33,197 nucleotides of DNA, from the NCBI GenBank assembly GCA_020073525.1, contig JAIQFA010000060.1:1-33197 (forward strand). Reading direction: 5' to 3'. The number at the start of each line of letters is the position of its first letter. Position 1 is the stretch's first letter. The notes below the pieces were generated by a model. It searched no databases and was not told the origin of the DNA. It saw nothing but the letters and a program-made list of their open reading frames with translations. The translations under genes and the position numbers were made by a program. Positions 7,782 to 16,674 of the stretch are shown here, piece after piece. This stretch comes from Terriglobia bacterium. Lineage in GTDB: Bacteria > Acidobacteriota > Terriglobia > Terriglobales > Acidobacteriaceae.

Positions 7782-10700
7782 GTGAAACGATGGATCGTGT
7801 GTGCACTTCTCGCACTCGGAGCAGCCACACTAGTCTCCGCACAGCAAGTATCTTCGAACCACAAAGCCACGGATCCCTATCGACCGACCTTAGATCGCTT
7901 GGAATCGCTCACGACTCTGCCATTGTCAGGGTGGCGGTTTCACACCGACGTACCCCATCCTGAGGATTCGTCGTTGGATGATTCAGGCTGGGAAACGATC
8001 AAAGCCGGTGACAAATGGTCGACCGGGTCTCGCGTGTTGCGCTGCTTGATCGAGATTCCGGACAAGGTCAATGGATATGCGGTGCTGGACGCCCGCGTCA
8101 AACTAGATCTCAGATTCGACTTCATCTGGAATAACAAGGGTCCAGTCACGATTTCCGTGTTCTCGAACGGATCGCTGGTGTCGCGAGGAGGGGACGACAT
8201 GCAGCAGCCGATTCCGCTCACGAACAACGCGCAGCCCGGACAGAAATTTCTGATCGCCGTGCGGATTGACGCTCCGGAGGTTGAAACGCAGCTTCAACAC
8301 GCTCAGTTGAGTATTGAACCTGCCGCGAGTCGTCCGGACCCGGCGATGATCCGAATGGAAATCCTGGCCGCTCGTCCGATGATTGCGGCGTATGAGGAAA
8401 GCCGTGCGGAGCGCCAGCAGCAGCTCGACGCGGCGGTCCAAGCCATCGATTTTTCTCCGCTCGAAAGGAACGACCATGCGGGCTTCGACGCTTCGCTGCG
8501 CCAGGCACAAAGCAGACTGCAGTTGCTAAATCCATATTTGAAGCAGTTCACGGTTCGTGCAGTCGGGAACTCGCATATCGATATGGCGTGGCTGTGGCCC
8601 TGGACCGAAACGGTCGAGGTCGTGCGCAACACGTTTCAGAGTGTTCTGGATTTGATGCGTGAATATCCGGATTTAAAGTTCACCATGTCGTCGGCGCGAA
8701 CTTATGAATGGATGCAGGAGAAATACCCGGATCTGTTCGAGCAGATCAAAGAGCGGATCAAAGAAGGCCGCTGGGAAGTGGTCGGCGGCATGTGGGTTGA
8801 GCCCGATCTGAATATGCCGGACGGCGAGTCGCTGGTGCGTCAGATTCTTATCGGCAAACGATATTTTCAGAAGAACTTTGGCGCCGACATCAAGATTGGC
8901 TGGAACCCGGATTCTTTTGGATACAACTGGCAGCTCCCGCAAATCTACAAAAAATCCGGCATGGATTACTTCGTGACCAGCAAGCTGCTGTGGGCCACAG
9001 ACTATACAAAGTTCCCCTACCGGTTGTTCTGGTGGGAAGCGCCCGACGGGAGCCGTCTGCTGACGTACTTTCCCCACGAATACGCCAACGACTTCGCGCC
9101 TGAGCAGATCACACAGGATTTTTCGTTCTATGCTCCGTCAATTTACGGCCCAAAAGTCGCCGATGCGCCGCAGATGCTTTACCTGTACGGGATCGGCGAT
9201 CATGGCGGCGGCCCGACTCGGACGATGCTTGATCAGGCGAATCGCCTTCGGGATCCGAATACAGTCTTCCCGAAGATCGAGTTCACTACCGCCAAAGAAT
9301 TCTTCTCCGACCTGACGCAGGAGCTTCCCAATCTCAAAGTCCCCACCTGGAAGGACGAACTCTATTTCGAATATCACCGCGGCGTGTTCACCTCCCAAGC
9401 GGACACGAAACAGCGCATTCGGCGCGATGAGGAGCTGGTGCTCGATGCGGAGAAGTACGCATCGCTGGCTTCGCTCTTTGGCCGCTCCTACGCGCAAGAC
9501 CAGTTCGAGCTCGCCTGGAAGAATCTGCTATTCGACCATTTCCACGACGTTATGCCGGGTTCCGGAATCGCGGTGAACTATCTGGACGCTAAACGAAACC
9601 TGGAAGACGTCGCCCGCATTGCGAAGGACATCACGGATGGGGCGCTCGACGAGATCTTGGCTCACGTTAACACCCAAGGTGACGGTGTGCCGGTTGTGGT
9701 TTTCAATTCTCTCTCCTGGCCGCGAACTGAAGTGAGCGAGGTCGAGGTGCAACTTCCTGGCCAGGCTAGACAAGTGGAAGTGGTCGATGCCGCCGGCCGG
9801 CGAGTTGAACACCAACTGCTTGCCATGGACCCAGCCACAAACCGAGCGCGTCTCCTGATTCTTGCGGATACCCCGGCAATGGGTTACAAGGCCTATTTTG
9901 TGCGTGCGGCAGCGAAGTCGGCTGCGGACAAAGGACGCCTGATGCAAGTCGTCAAGGCCACTGGCAGCACGATGGAGAACGGGTCCGTTGGCGTCAAAGT
10001 CGATCCGCAGACCGGATGCATCACCAGCCTTTTCGATTTGCGAAATCACACGGAGGCGCTGGCCCCCTCCGAAACCGAAACGGGTGGCCCCAAGACGTTC
10101 GCTTGTGGAAATCTCTTGCAGGCTTTCTACGACAAGCCCAAGCAGTGGGACGCCTGGAACATCGATTCCGATTTCGAGAAGCAACATTGGGATTTGGATA
10201 AAGCTGACGAGGTGAAGGTTGTGGAGAGCGGGCCGTTGCGCGCTGTGATCCGCGTGAAGAAACATTTTCAGAATTCCACATTCGTGCAGGACATCACCAT
10301 GTACGCCGACGTGCCGCGGGTCGATGTGAAGATGCAGGCGGACTGGCACGAGAAACACATTCTGCTGAAAGTGGCCTTCCCTTTGAGCGCACACAGCGAC
10401 AAGGCTACTTTTGAAATTCCCTACGGCTCGATCGAGCGTCCGACAACGCGGAACACGCCGGCCGAACAGGCCAAATTCGAAGTGCCAGCGCAGCGCTGGG
10501 CCGATCTTTCCGATGCCAAACAAGGCTTCAGCCTGCTGAACGACAGCAAGTACGGATACGACGTGAGGGGCAATGTGCTGCGTTTGTCGTTGCTGCGTTC
10601 GCCAGAATGGCCCGATCCGCATGCCGACGAAGGTCATCACGAATTCACTTACTCTTTATACCCACACGGTGGAACTTGGCGGGAGGCACAGACCATACGC

Positions 10701-11063
10701 CGCGGCTACGAGCTAAATTACAAACTGATCGCCATGCAGTCGCAAAAGCACGTGGGAACACTTCCGGGCGGACATTCGTTCGTGCGATCGGAAGCGGACA
10801 ACGTAGTGCTCACTGCGATCAAGAAGTCTGAGGACGATGACTCTCTTGTCCTGCGTTTTTATGAATGGGCAGGCAGAGAAGGTGATGTAACACTCCAGCT
10901 TCCGGCAGGAGCGCAGTCGGCATCAGAAACCGATCTGATGGAGAGATCGATTGCCGATCTTACCGTTCATAATAATGCCGTCACGGTTCACACCAAGCCG
11001 TACGAGATCAAGACGCTGAAAGTCCGATTTGCGCCTCACGCGCTCGCGGAGGGAATTCCATAG
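7782..11063 (+). CDS. Exported GH38 alpha-mannosidase
   Basis: Zinc-dependent retaining glycosidase removing alpha-linked mannose. The 1093-residue protein starts with a Sec signal peptide (1-20, ending VSAQ), then an N-terminal beta domain (about 45-190), the GH38 catalytic domain and a C-terminal beta-sandwich half. Zn and catalytic residues are visible: H265 and D267 in NSHIDMAW, the presumed nucleophile D377 in WNPDSFGYN, and H586/H588 in FDHFHDVMPG. The start is GTG at 7782 after AGAGG (about 7769-7773). It follows a LacI regulator by 47 bp, so its expression is probably tied to that sensor. Candidate substrates are fungal mannan or N-glycan alpha-mannosides; the linkage cannot be told. 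It converges on the deaminase pair, 37 bp away. Confidence 0.95.
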   Translation: MKRWIVCALLALGAATLVSAQQVSSNHKATDPYRPTLDRLESLTTLPLSGWRFHTDVPHPEDSSLDDSGWETIKAGDKWSTGSRVLRCLIEIPDKVNGYAVLDARVKLDLRFDFIWNNKGPVTISVFSNGSLVSRGGDDMQQPIPLTNNAQPGQKFLIAVRIDAPEVETQLQHAQLSIEPAASRPDPAMIRMEILAARPMIAAYEESRAERQQQLDAAVQAIDFSPLERNDHAGFDASLRQAQSRLQLLNPYLKQFTVRAVGNSHIDMAWLWPWTETVEVVRNTFQSVLDLMREYPDLKFTMSSARTYEWMQEKYPDLFEQIKERIKEGRWEVVGGMWVEPDLNMPDGESLVRQILIGKRYFQKNFGADIKIGWNPDSFGYNWQLPQIYKKSGMDYFVTSKLLWATDYTKFPYRLFWWEAPDGSRLLTYFPHEYANDFAPEQITQDFSFYAPSIYGPKVADAPQMLYLYGIGDHGGGPTRTMLDQANRLRDPNTVFPKIEFTTAKEFFSDLTQELPNLKVPTWKDELYFEYHRGVFTSQADTKQRIRRDEELVLDAEKYASLASLFGRSYAQDQFELAWKNLLFDHFHDVMPGSGIAVNYLDAKRNLEDVARIAKDITDGALDEILAHVNTQGDGVPVVVFNSLSWPRTEVSEVEVQLPGQARQVEVVDAAGRRVEHQLLAMDPATNRARLLILADTPAMGYKAYFVRAAAKSAADKGRLMQVVKATGSTMENGSVGVKVDPQTGCITSLFDLRNHTEALAPSETETGGPKTFACGNLLQAFYDKPKQWDAWNIDSDFEKQHWDLDKADEVKVVESGPLRAVIRVKKHFQNSTFVQDITMYADVPRVDVKMQADWHEKHILLKVAFPLSAHSDKATFEIPYGSIERPTTRNTPAEQAKFEVPAQRWADLSDAKQGFSLLNDSKYGYDVRGNVLRLSLLRSPEWPDPHADEGHHEFTYSLYPHGGTWREAQTIRRGYELNYKLIAMQSQKHVGTLPGGHSFVRSEADNVVLTAIKKSEDDDSLVLRFYEWAGREGDVTLQLPAGAQSASETDLMERSIADLTVHNNAVTVHTKPYEIKTLKVRFAPHALAEGIP

Positions 11064-11100
11064 CGCAGGGATGGATTCAACAAGCAACACAGAGAAGACT

Positions 11101-11601
11101 TCAATAGGGGGTCTTATTGGGATTTTCTTCCCACGCTCGAAAGGCTTCTAGTGCTTCCCCGCGCATCATCTGAATCATGGGAATCTTCCGTTGCGCTTGC
11201 GGCTGGCGGAATTCCGAGTAGATAGCGGAATCATCAAAGCCGATCTTGGCAGCGTCCGCTGCCAGGTTGCCAAAGTAGATCTTGTCAATCCGCGCCCAGT
11301 AGATTGCCCCCAGGCACATGGGGCAGGGTTCGCAGGAGGTGTAGAGGTCACAGCCCCGGAGTTCGAAACAGCGAAGTTTGTGGCAAGCCTGCCGGATGGC
11401 CAGCACTTCGGCGTGTGCGGTGGGATCGTTCGTCGCAGCGACTTGATTCGCGGCTTCCGCTAAGACGACGCCTTCTTTGACGATGACGGTGCCAAAAGGC
11501 CCGCCACGCCGGGTTCGGACATTATCGACCGAGAGTTGAATAGCGCGGGCCATGAAAGCGTTGTCCATGTGGTGTGGTTCCGGCATCGCGTAATTCGTCA
11601 T
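11101..11601 (-). CDS. guaD: Guanine deaminase (GuaD type)
   Basis: Cytoplasmic zinc hydrolase converting guanine to xanthine and ammonia. It belongs to the small CDA fold and resembles B. subtilis GuaD along its whole length, including TSCEPCPMCLGAIYWAR, GFDDSAIY and a C-terminal FRAWEENPNKTPY. With the start used here the zinc ligands are H63 (AHAEV), C93 and C96, with E65 as proton shuttle. The ATG at 11601 overlaps the TGA of the upstream cytosine deaminase gene (ATGA), so the two are translated in series; a later ATG at 11568 aligns with the B. subtilis N-terminus and is an alternative. A longer reading from 11625 would run into the neighbour. Function by family resemblance. Confidence 0.88.
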   Translation of the reverse strand: MTNYAMPEPHHMDNAFMARAIQLSVDNVRTRRGGPFGTVIVKEGVVLAEAANQVAATNDPTAHAEVLAIRQACHKLRCFELRGCDLYTSCEPCPMCLGAIYWARIDKIYFGNLAADAAKIGFDDSAIYSEFRQPQAQRKIPMIQMMRGEALEAFRAWEENPNKTPY

Positions 11602-12050
11602 TCCTCTCCGATGTCCTCGTTCCACACCTCGGGATTTCTACGGATATATTCACCTAACAACGAGGCGCACTCGGAAGAATCGAGATCAAAGATGCGTACT
11701 CCAAGCGAGCGGAGCCACTCCAAGCCGCCTTGAAAATTGCGGCTCTCTCCGACGACCACCGAACCGAAGCCAAACTGACGGACAAGCCCACTGCAGTACC
11801 AGCACGGCGCCAGCGTGGTCACCATGGTCAGGCTTCGATAGCTGCGCTGGCGCCCGGCGTTGCGGAAGGCATCGGTCTCACCATGCAGGGAGGGATCACC
11901 GTTCTGTACCCGACGGTTATGACCGGAGCCGACGAGTTTGCCAGAGGCATCAAAGATCGCAGCACCGATTGGGATGCCTCCCTCGGCAAGCCCTTTGCGG
12001 GCTTCCGCCAACGCCACTGCCAACATTGCAGAATGGTCCAGGGCAGACAT
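11598..12050 (-). CDS. Yeast-type cytosine deaminase (CDA fold)
   Basis: Predicted to deaminate cytosine to uracil. This is the small Fcy1-like enzyme, not the large amidohydrolase CodA of E. coli. The 150-residue protein follows yeast Fcy1 closely: GGIPIGAAI, HGETDAFRNAGR with H56 and E58, TTLAPCWYC with zinc ligands C83 and C86, VVVGESRNF, and a matching end, RNPEVWNEDIGE. It is first in a two-gene set with guaD (4-bp overlap), indicating joint base salvage or use of cytosine and guanine as nitrogen sources. A TATAAT lies 7 bp before the ATG, suggesting a leaderless or nearly leaderless message. Confidence 0.88.
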   Translation of the reverse strand: MSALDHSAMLAVALAEARKGLAEGGIPIGAAIFDASGKLVGSGHNRRVQNGDPSLHGETDAFRNAGRQRSYRSLTMVTTLAPCWYCSGLVRQFGFGSVVVGESRNFQGGLEWLRSLGVRIFDLDSSECASLLGEYIRRNPEVWNEDIGEE

Positions 12051-12057
12051 GACCTTG

Positions 12058-12063
12058 ATTATA
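12058..12063 (-). promoter_or_regulatory. TATAAT -10 element 7 bp before the cytosine deaminase ATG
   Basis: On the minus strand a perfect TATAAT ends 7 nt before the ATG at 12050, so transcription would begin at or next to the start codon. The intervening bases contain AAGG but too close to the ATG for a usual ribosome-binding site. No good -35 is seen; that region is GC-rich and overlaps a hairpin. Confidence 0.4.
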
Positions 12064-12074
12064 TAGACGGCGAC

Positions 12075-12108
12075 ACGTCGGGCTGCCCGCGGCTGGCTCG
12101 CCCGACGT
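12075..12108. other. 9-bp GC-rich hairpin between the glucan synthase and deaminase genes
   Basis: 12075-12083 and 12100-12108 form a perfect 9-bp inverted repeat with a 16-nt loop in the 117-bp gap after the glucan synthase stop. There is no T tract on either strand, so intrinsic termination is uncertain. It may end the upstream transcript by another route, or be an operator beside the deaminase promoter. Confidence 0.45.
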
Positions 12109-12167
12109 CGGCCGGTCAGAGTGGCCCGCCAGCAAGGCGGAGGAGTCTCCGCCCAGAGTATCGGGGT

Positions 12168-15100
12168 CTACGCCACCTTTGCTTTTGGCTTCTGTGAATT
12201 GGAGTGCGCTGCCGGTTTCTCCTGCAGCAAAAGTTCTGTCGCCTGTACTCGCGGATGGCTATGAAACCACCGTTGCACGACTTCTCCGCGCAGGTAGTTG
12301 GCAATAGAGAGCAAGCTCATGCCCTGGTGATGAGCCATCCAGCAGCGCACCACTTCCGGATGGCGGCCTCGCGTTCGACCCCGCAAGGGACTGAAGTCCA
12401 GTGCTTCGTAGAATCCGTACGCTCCCAGCCAACGTTTGTGTTGCATCTCGCGCAGATTTTGGAGCGCGGACGCGGGATCGATATTCAGCGCCAGAAACGT
12501 CGAATAAGGTGAGATCACCGGGCCAAGCTGGGTCTCCTGATGTATGGCAAGTTGCGGAACGCCAAAGGGGAAATACTGGTAACTGCCCGCATCGTCTCTT
12601 CCGGAACAGGCTGATTCGGAGATGCCCCAGGGAACGCGCTTGTCCTGGGCGTAGGCCCGTTGCACATGGACGACGAGGGTCGTCGCACGCTCCAGGAGCG
12701 TGTTGGGATAGATGCGCGTCCAGACCGTCGGCATCAGGTATTCGAACATGGTGCCAGTCCACGAGAGGAGGCCTACCATCCCCTGATCTTCGACCGGAGC
12801 GCGGCCAAGCAAGAACCAGCTTTCCTGTGGAATCTCATCTTTGGCGATGGCCACGAGATATGCGGTGCGCGCTTCGCTGGCCAGGAGGTCGTAACACGCC
12901 GACACCAATTGCTGCTTGTCCACCTCATAGGCTACGGAGATCAGGTTCCTGCGCGGGTTCAGAAGGAATGAAAAGTCCATTTCCTCTGCGAGGCGCGCTG
13001 CCTGCTCCGCAATTTGCTTCAAGTCTGAGACCAGGTCGACGACGCGTGCGCGAGCCCCCGGCAGCAGTGCTAACAGTTGTTGATAGCGATCGTTTGATTC
13101 TCCCGCAGTGGTCGGACTCGCCCCAGACTGCAGTTGGAGAGCAAGGTTGTCGATAAAATACGGGATGCGCTCGAGGGCAGCGCCGTCGACGGCCTGGTTC
13201 AGATGGAACCCGGGATTGTCCTTCAGCGCCGCAAACTCCGGGAGGAGCCATGGTGCGTAGTCCTGCACCGTTTGACGCACCTTCCGGATGCGTTCTTCCG
13301 CTTGCTCCTGGAACCAGCTGGCCTCGGCGGCGTGCTTTGCGTTGGCAATCTTTGGATGGATCTCTTGGAGCGCTCCTTCGCCGAGGGTTTCGAGATACTG
13401 CAACCAATTGCCGCCTCGAAGACCTTTCTCCAGGGTTGAGAACTTCCGGCGCGGCAGCACGCCGAGGCTGGCAGTGAGGTAAAGATGATCGAGTAGGCCC
13501 TCCGGCAATTGCGGCTGCAGGAGTGGCTCGTCGAGGAGTTGCAGGCATCCCTGCTGAAGGGTCCAGAGGGACGCTACGAAGTTGCCATTGTCGACGCTCG
13601 ACACGACGGCTGGGCTGAGCGCCGCCAGTGACCGTGTGTCATACCAGTTGAGCAGATGGCCTCGATACCGCCGAAGTTGCGAAACCGTCGCCAGAGTTCG
13701 GAGCGTTTGCTGCGCAAATTCAGGCACCGTCAGGTAGCCAAATTCGCATGCCACCTGGCGGGCGTTGAGAAGGAAGCCGAGGTTCGTCGGCGAGATGCGG
13801 GGCGCAGCTTTTGTTCCTTCCTCCTCGACATTGTCGGGAACCAGCCAATGGTGCTCTTCGGTACTGAACTCCGCGTAATATCTCCAGATGCGAAGGGCGG
13901 CGGTGCGCAACATCCATTGACTGCTCCCGGACGCTCGCTTGCGTGGCGCGCGCGGGGGGCGGTCCAGCCACACAGAAATCGGCTGGCTGCATGCCCAAAG
14001 CAAAAGAATCGGGAATGCTGCGGGAAGAGCGATCCGATGCGTTAACGCTACCAGGACGAATAATCCAAACGCCACCGCCGGAGTCCAATTCAGGTAGATA
14101 TCGAGCATGGTACGTTTGTCGCCGGCGAGTTCGGCCTCGGCTGCAGTCTCCCATTCGAGGAGCCGCTGCCGTGTAATCAGGCGACGCACCATGGTTCGCA
14201 CAACCGCATCCAGCGATAACAACGCCTGGTGCGCGAGGAAGGTCACCATCAGCAAGTTGGCAATGCTTGCGTTCACGAAGCTATTGAAGGCGCCGACCGC
14301 TGCCGGTCGGCTCATCAACGCTATGGCGCGCGCCATTTCGTATCCCAGTTGGACCAGCGCGGGCAGAAACAGAATGATGATGATTGCGAGAGTCCAGTGG
14401 CTTGAGTTGCCGGGCAGGCTCGTCCAGCCAAGCACGAATAAAAGGAACAGGGCAGGTTCCAGCAGGCTGCGCCTCAGGTTATCGAGAATCTTCCACCGCG
14501 AAACATTGGAAAGCGGGTTGGGCACAAGCTTCCGCGACTCGTCCGGAACCTTCGGCAAGAGCCATTCGGTAATCTGCCAATCGCCTCGCAGCCAACGATG
14601 TTTTCTCCGATTGTGCGCGCTGTAGTGCGACGGGTAATCCTCGATCACCTCGATGTCGCTTACCAAACCGGCGCGCGCATATGCGCCTTCCATCAGGTCG
14701 TGACTCAACAGGGCATTGCGAGGGAAGCGCCCATGGAGGACCTGGTGCAGTGCTTGTACCTCGTAGATCCCTTTGCCAACGAAGGTGCCTTCGCCGTACA
14801 GGTCTTGATAAACATCGGACGTCGCATGCGTGTAGATATCAAAGCCGGTCTGTCCCGAATAAATCGTTGCCAGCCGGGAACGCGCGGTACTTCGAACACT
14901 GACTCCAACGCGCGGTTGCAGGATGCCGTAGCCTGCCACCACTATGCCTTTCTCGCGGTCGATGATTGCCTGATTCAAAGGATGCGCCAGAGCCCCTACC
15001 ATGCGGCGGGCGGATCCGCGCGGCAATTCGGTGTCAGAATCCAGGGTGATGACGTAACGAACACCGAACAGCGCTGACAGATTTCCTACCTTCGTGGGAA

Positions 15101-16658
15101 AGCTGTCGAACTGTCCGCGCAGCAGATTGTTCAGATCCATCAATTTGCCGCGTTTCCGTTCCCAGCCCATCCACAACCTTTCGCGGACGTTGTAGACGCG
15201 GTGCCGGTGCAGAAGAAAGAACGATCCCATCCCTGGCTTGGCATACTTCTTGTTCAAGCGTTGAATCAGTTCGGCAGCCAGGTCGACCAGAGGATTGTCT
15301 TCCAGCGGTTCCGACGGCGAATCGGGAAGATCGGTCAGCAGCGCGAAATGAAGATTCGGGTCCTGGTTGCCGAGGTAGCGCACTTCGAGCGCATCGGCCA
15401 ATTTGCGGACCTGTTTCTCATTCAAGAGCATGGTGGGGATCGCCACCAGCGTGGCGCAATTGTCGGGAAGGCCTTCAGAAAAATCGAGCTTGGGTAGAAT
15501 CTGTGCCGGCAGCAGCAGTGTGGCCAAGTAGTTCATGATCTGTACTGCGCTCTGAGAACTCGGTATGAGCACAGCCAGCAGCGAGAAGAGAATAAGTTCC
15601 AAGGGGGTCGACGGAACTGTCAGTAGGAGCACCGCGAGGGAAACAATCGCGACGGTGAGGAGGGCAATGCCCAGGAGATAAAAATCATCTGGGTGCCGTT
15701 GGAGCCATGTCCGTAGCCGCTGGCCAAAAGGTGGGTTGAAACCTACTTTCTGTTCGAGAACTCCGGTCGCTTCGGCGAGCAGGTAGTTACCAACATGAGA
15801 AGCGCGCTGGGTGACACGCGGATCTTCATTGGCTCGCTCGTGCGCAGCTCGGGCGAGTGCAAGGATTCTTTCGGCCACCTGCACCTCGGTGCAATCGCTG
15901 TGGTCCGCAATATTTACCAGCTTTTGGCGGTAGAGTTCGCGGCTCTCGTAATCCATTCCGGCATAAGCTCCCGCCGGATCGTCCCGCAGCACCTGATCAA
16001 ACAGAATCAGCGGTTCGATTACTGTTTTCCAGGAAGTCTGGCGAATCTCTTGCAGGCTGCGCACAAGATCCTGCGTGTCATCGGAAATTGAAGGATCTTC
16101 CAGAAGATGGCCGCCACGGCGTGCGATTTGCTCGAGCAGTACTAGTCTCATCGCCGGGATAAGTAGCCACAACTCGGCCACTTTCAAGACCGTTACTTCC
16201 TGAAAAGCCTGGATGTAGGCGGTGAAGAACGGCTCTTCGTATCGATACTGGGCGGCGCCGAGAAAACTCTCTGCCAGCGCTGCGATTCTCGATACGATCG
16301 CGCCGTCGGAGGTTCGCACCTGGGGAATCTTGTGTGGGAGTTTGAAGGTGGCGCAGATTTCGCCGAGCTCGCCCCGAAGCAGGAGAATGTTGTCCCGCAG
16401 GCTTTGGAAATCGGTGGAGACAGTCTTCTCAGCGTCGGATTCCAGTGCCGCGAGCAACGGCTGGAATGCTTTGGTGAGGACTTCACAACGATGGCCGAGG
16501 TCGCGCGACTCGCGCTGACCGGGTATCCATGCCAGACTGCGAGCGAGTTGAGCCGTGCTCGCACGCAATGAGGCTGAGTCCGCGTCGGCTTTTTCCTCCG
16601 GGGGACGCACGACTTCGAGTTCCGCACGCTCGAGTCGAAAATTGCTAATTTCTGTCAT
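12168..16658 (-). CDS. Cyclic beta-1,2-glucan synthase-like GT84 protein lacking the GH94 part
   Basis: Inner-membrane glucan synthase resembling the first half of NdvB/Cgs. Of 1496 residues: a cytosolic helical N-terminal domain (1-320); membrane segments (about 327-347, 354-385); the GT84 glycosyltransferase region (400-720) with LDSDTELP (539-546) and HRWLRGDWQ (687-695) as nucleotide-sugar and catalytic motifs; further membrane segments (733-747, 755-772, 798-818, 860-890); then a glycoamylase-like domain (PF10091; the cyclising GH189 domain in known enzymes) from about 940, with GTMFEYLMP, PWGISES and HHQGMSLL at 1443. Full-length synthases of about 2800 residues continue into a GH94 phosphorylase that trims the chain; here the protein ends 54 residues from HHQGMS on a Lys-rich tail with a normal stop. 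It starts 16 bp after the ABC transporter gene. Product presumably a beta-1,2-glucan; cyclisation unproven. Confidence 0.85.
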   Translation of the reverse strand: MTEISNFRLERAELEVVRPPEEKADADSASLRASTAQLARSLAWIPGQRESRDLGHRCEVLTKAFQPLLAALESDAEKTVSTDFQSLRDNILLLRGELGEICATFKLPHKIPQVRTSDGAIVSRIAALAESFLGAAQYRYEEPFFTAYIQAFQEVTVLKVAELWLLIPAMRLVLLEQIARRGGHLLEDPSISDDTQDLVRSLQEIRQTSWKTVIEPLILFDQVLRDDPAGAYAGMDYESRELYRQKLVNIADHSDCTEVQVAERILALARAAHERANEDPRVTQRASHVGNYLLAEATGVLEQKVGFNPPFGQRLRTWLQRHPDDFYLLGIALLTVAIVSLAVLLLTVPSTPLELILFSLLAVLIPSSQSAVQIMNYLATLLLPAQILPKLDFSEGLPDNCATLVAIPTMLLNEKQVRKLADALEVRYLGNQDPNLHFALLTDLPDSPSEPLEDNPLVDLAAELIQRLNKKYAKPGMGSFFLLHRHRVYNVRERLWMGWERKRGKLMDLNNLLRGQFDSFPTKVGNLSALFGVRYVITLDSDTELPRGSARRMVGALAHPLNQAIIDREKGIVVAGYGILQPRVGVSVRSTARSRLATIYSGQTGFDIYTHATSDVYQDLYGEGTFVGKGIYEVQALHQVLHGRFPRNALLSHDLMEGAYARAGLVSDIEVIEDYPSHYSAHNRRKHRWLRGDWQITEWLLPKVPDESRKLVPNPLSNVSRWKILDNLRRSLLEPALFLLFVLGWTSLPGNSSHWTLAIIIILFLPALVQLGYEMARAIALMSRPAAVGAFNSFVNASIANLLMVTFLAHQALLSLDAVVRTMVRRLITRQRLLEWETAAEAELAGDKRTMLDIYLNWTPAVAFGLFVLVALTHRIALPAAFPILLLWACSQPISVWLDRPPRAPRKRASGSSQWMLRTAALRIWRYYAEFSTEEHHWLVPDNVEEEGTKAAPRISPTNLGFLLNARQVACEFGYLTVPEFAQQTLRTLATVSQLRRYRGHLLNWYDTRSLAALSPAVVSSVDNGNFVASLWTLQQGCLQLLDEPLLQPQLPEGLLDHLYLTASLGVLPRRKFSTLEKGLRGGNWLQYLETLGEGALQEIHPKIANAKHAAEASWFQEQAEERIRKVRQTVQDYAPWLLPEFAALKDNPGFHLNQAVDGAALERIPYFIDNLALQLQSGASPTTAGESNDRYQQLLALLPGARARVVDLVSDLKQIAEQAARLAEEMDFSFLLNPRRNLISVAYEVDKQQLVSACYDLLASEARTAYLVAIAKDEIPQESWFLLGRAPVEDQGMVGLLSWTGTMFEYLMPTVWTRIYPNTLLERATTLVVHVQRAYAQDKRVPWGISESACSGRDDAGSYQYFPFGVPQLAIHQETQLGPVISPYSTFLALNIDPASALQNLREMQHKRWLGAYGFYEALDFSPLRGRTRGRHPEVVRCWMAHHQGMSLLSIANYLRGEVVQRWFHSHPRVQATELLLQEKPAAHSNSQKPKAKVA

Positions 16659-16674
16659 TTCGCTTCTTTCTTAC

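Noticed and set aside
9528..10640. Long minus-strand open frame (370 codons) opposite the GH38 gene
   Set aside because: Antisense to conserved GH38 sequence, no domain and no ribosome-binding site; treated as a shadow. The same applies to open frames opposite hyaB (1439-2395), the MttB gene (5535-6317) and LacI copy 2 (27726-28613).
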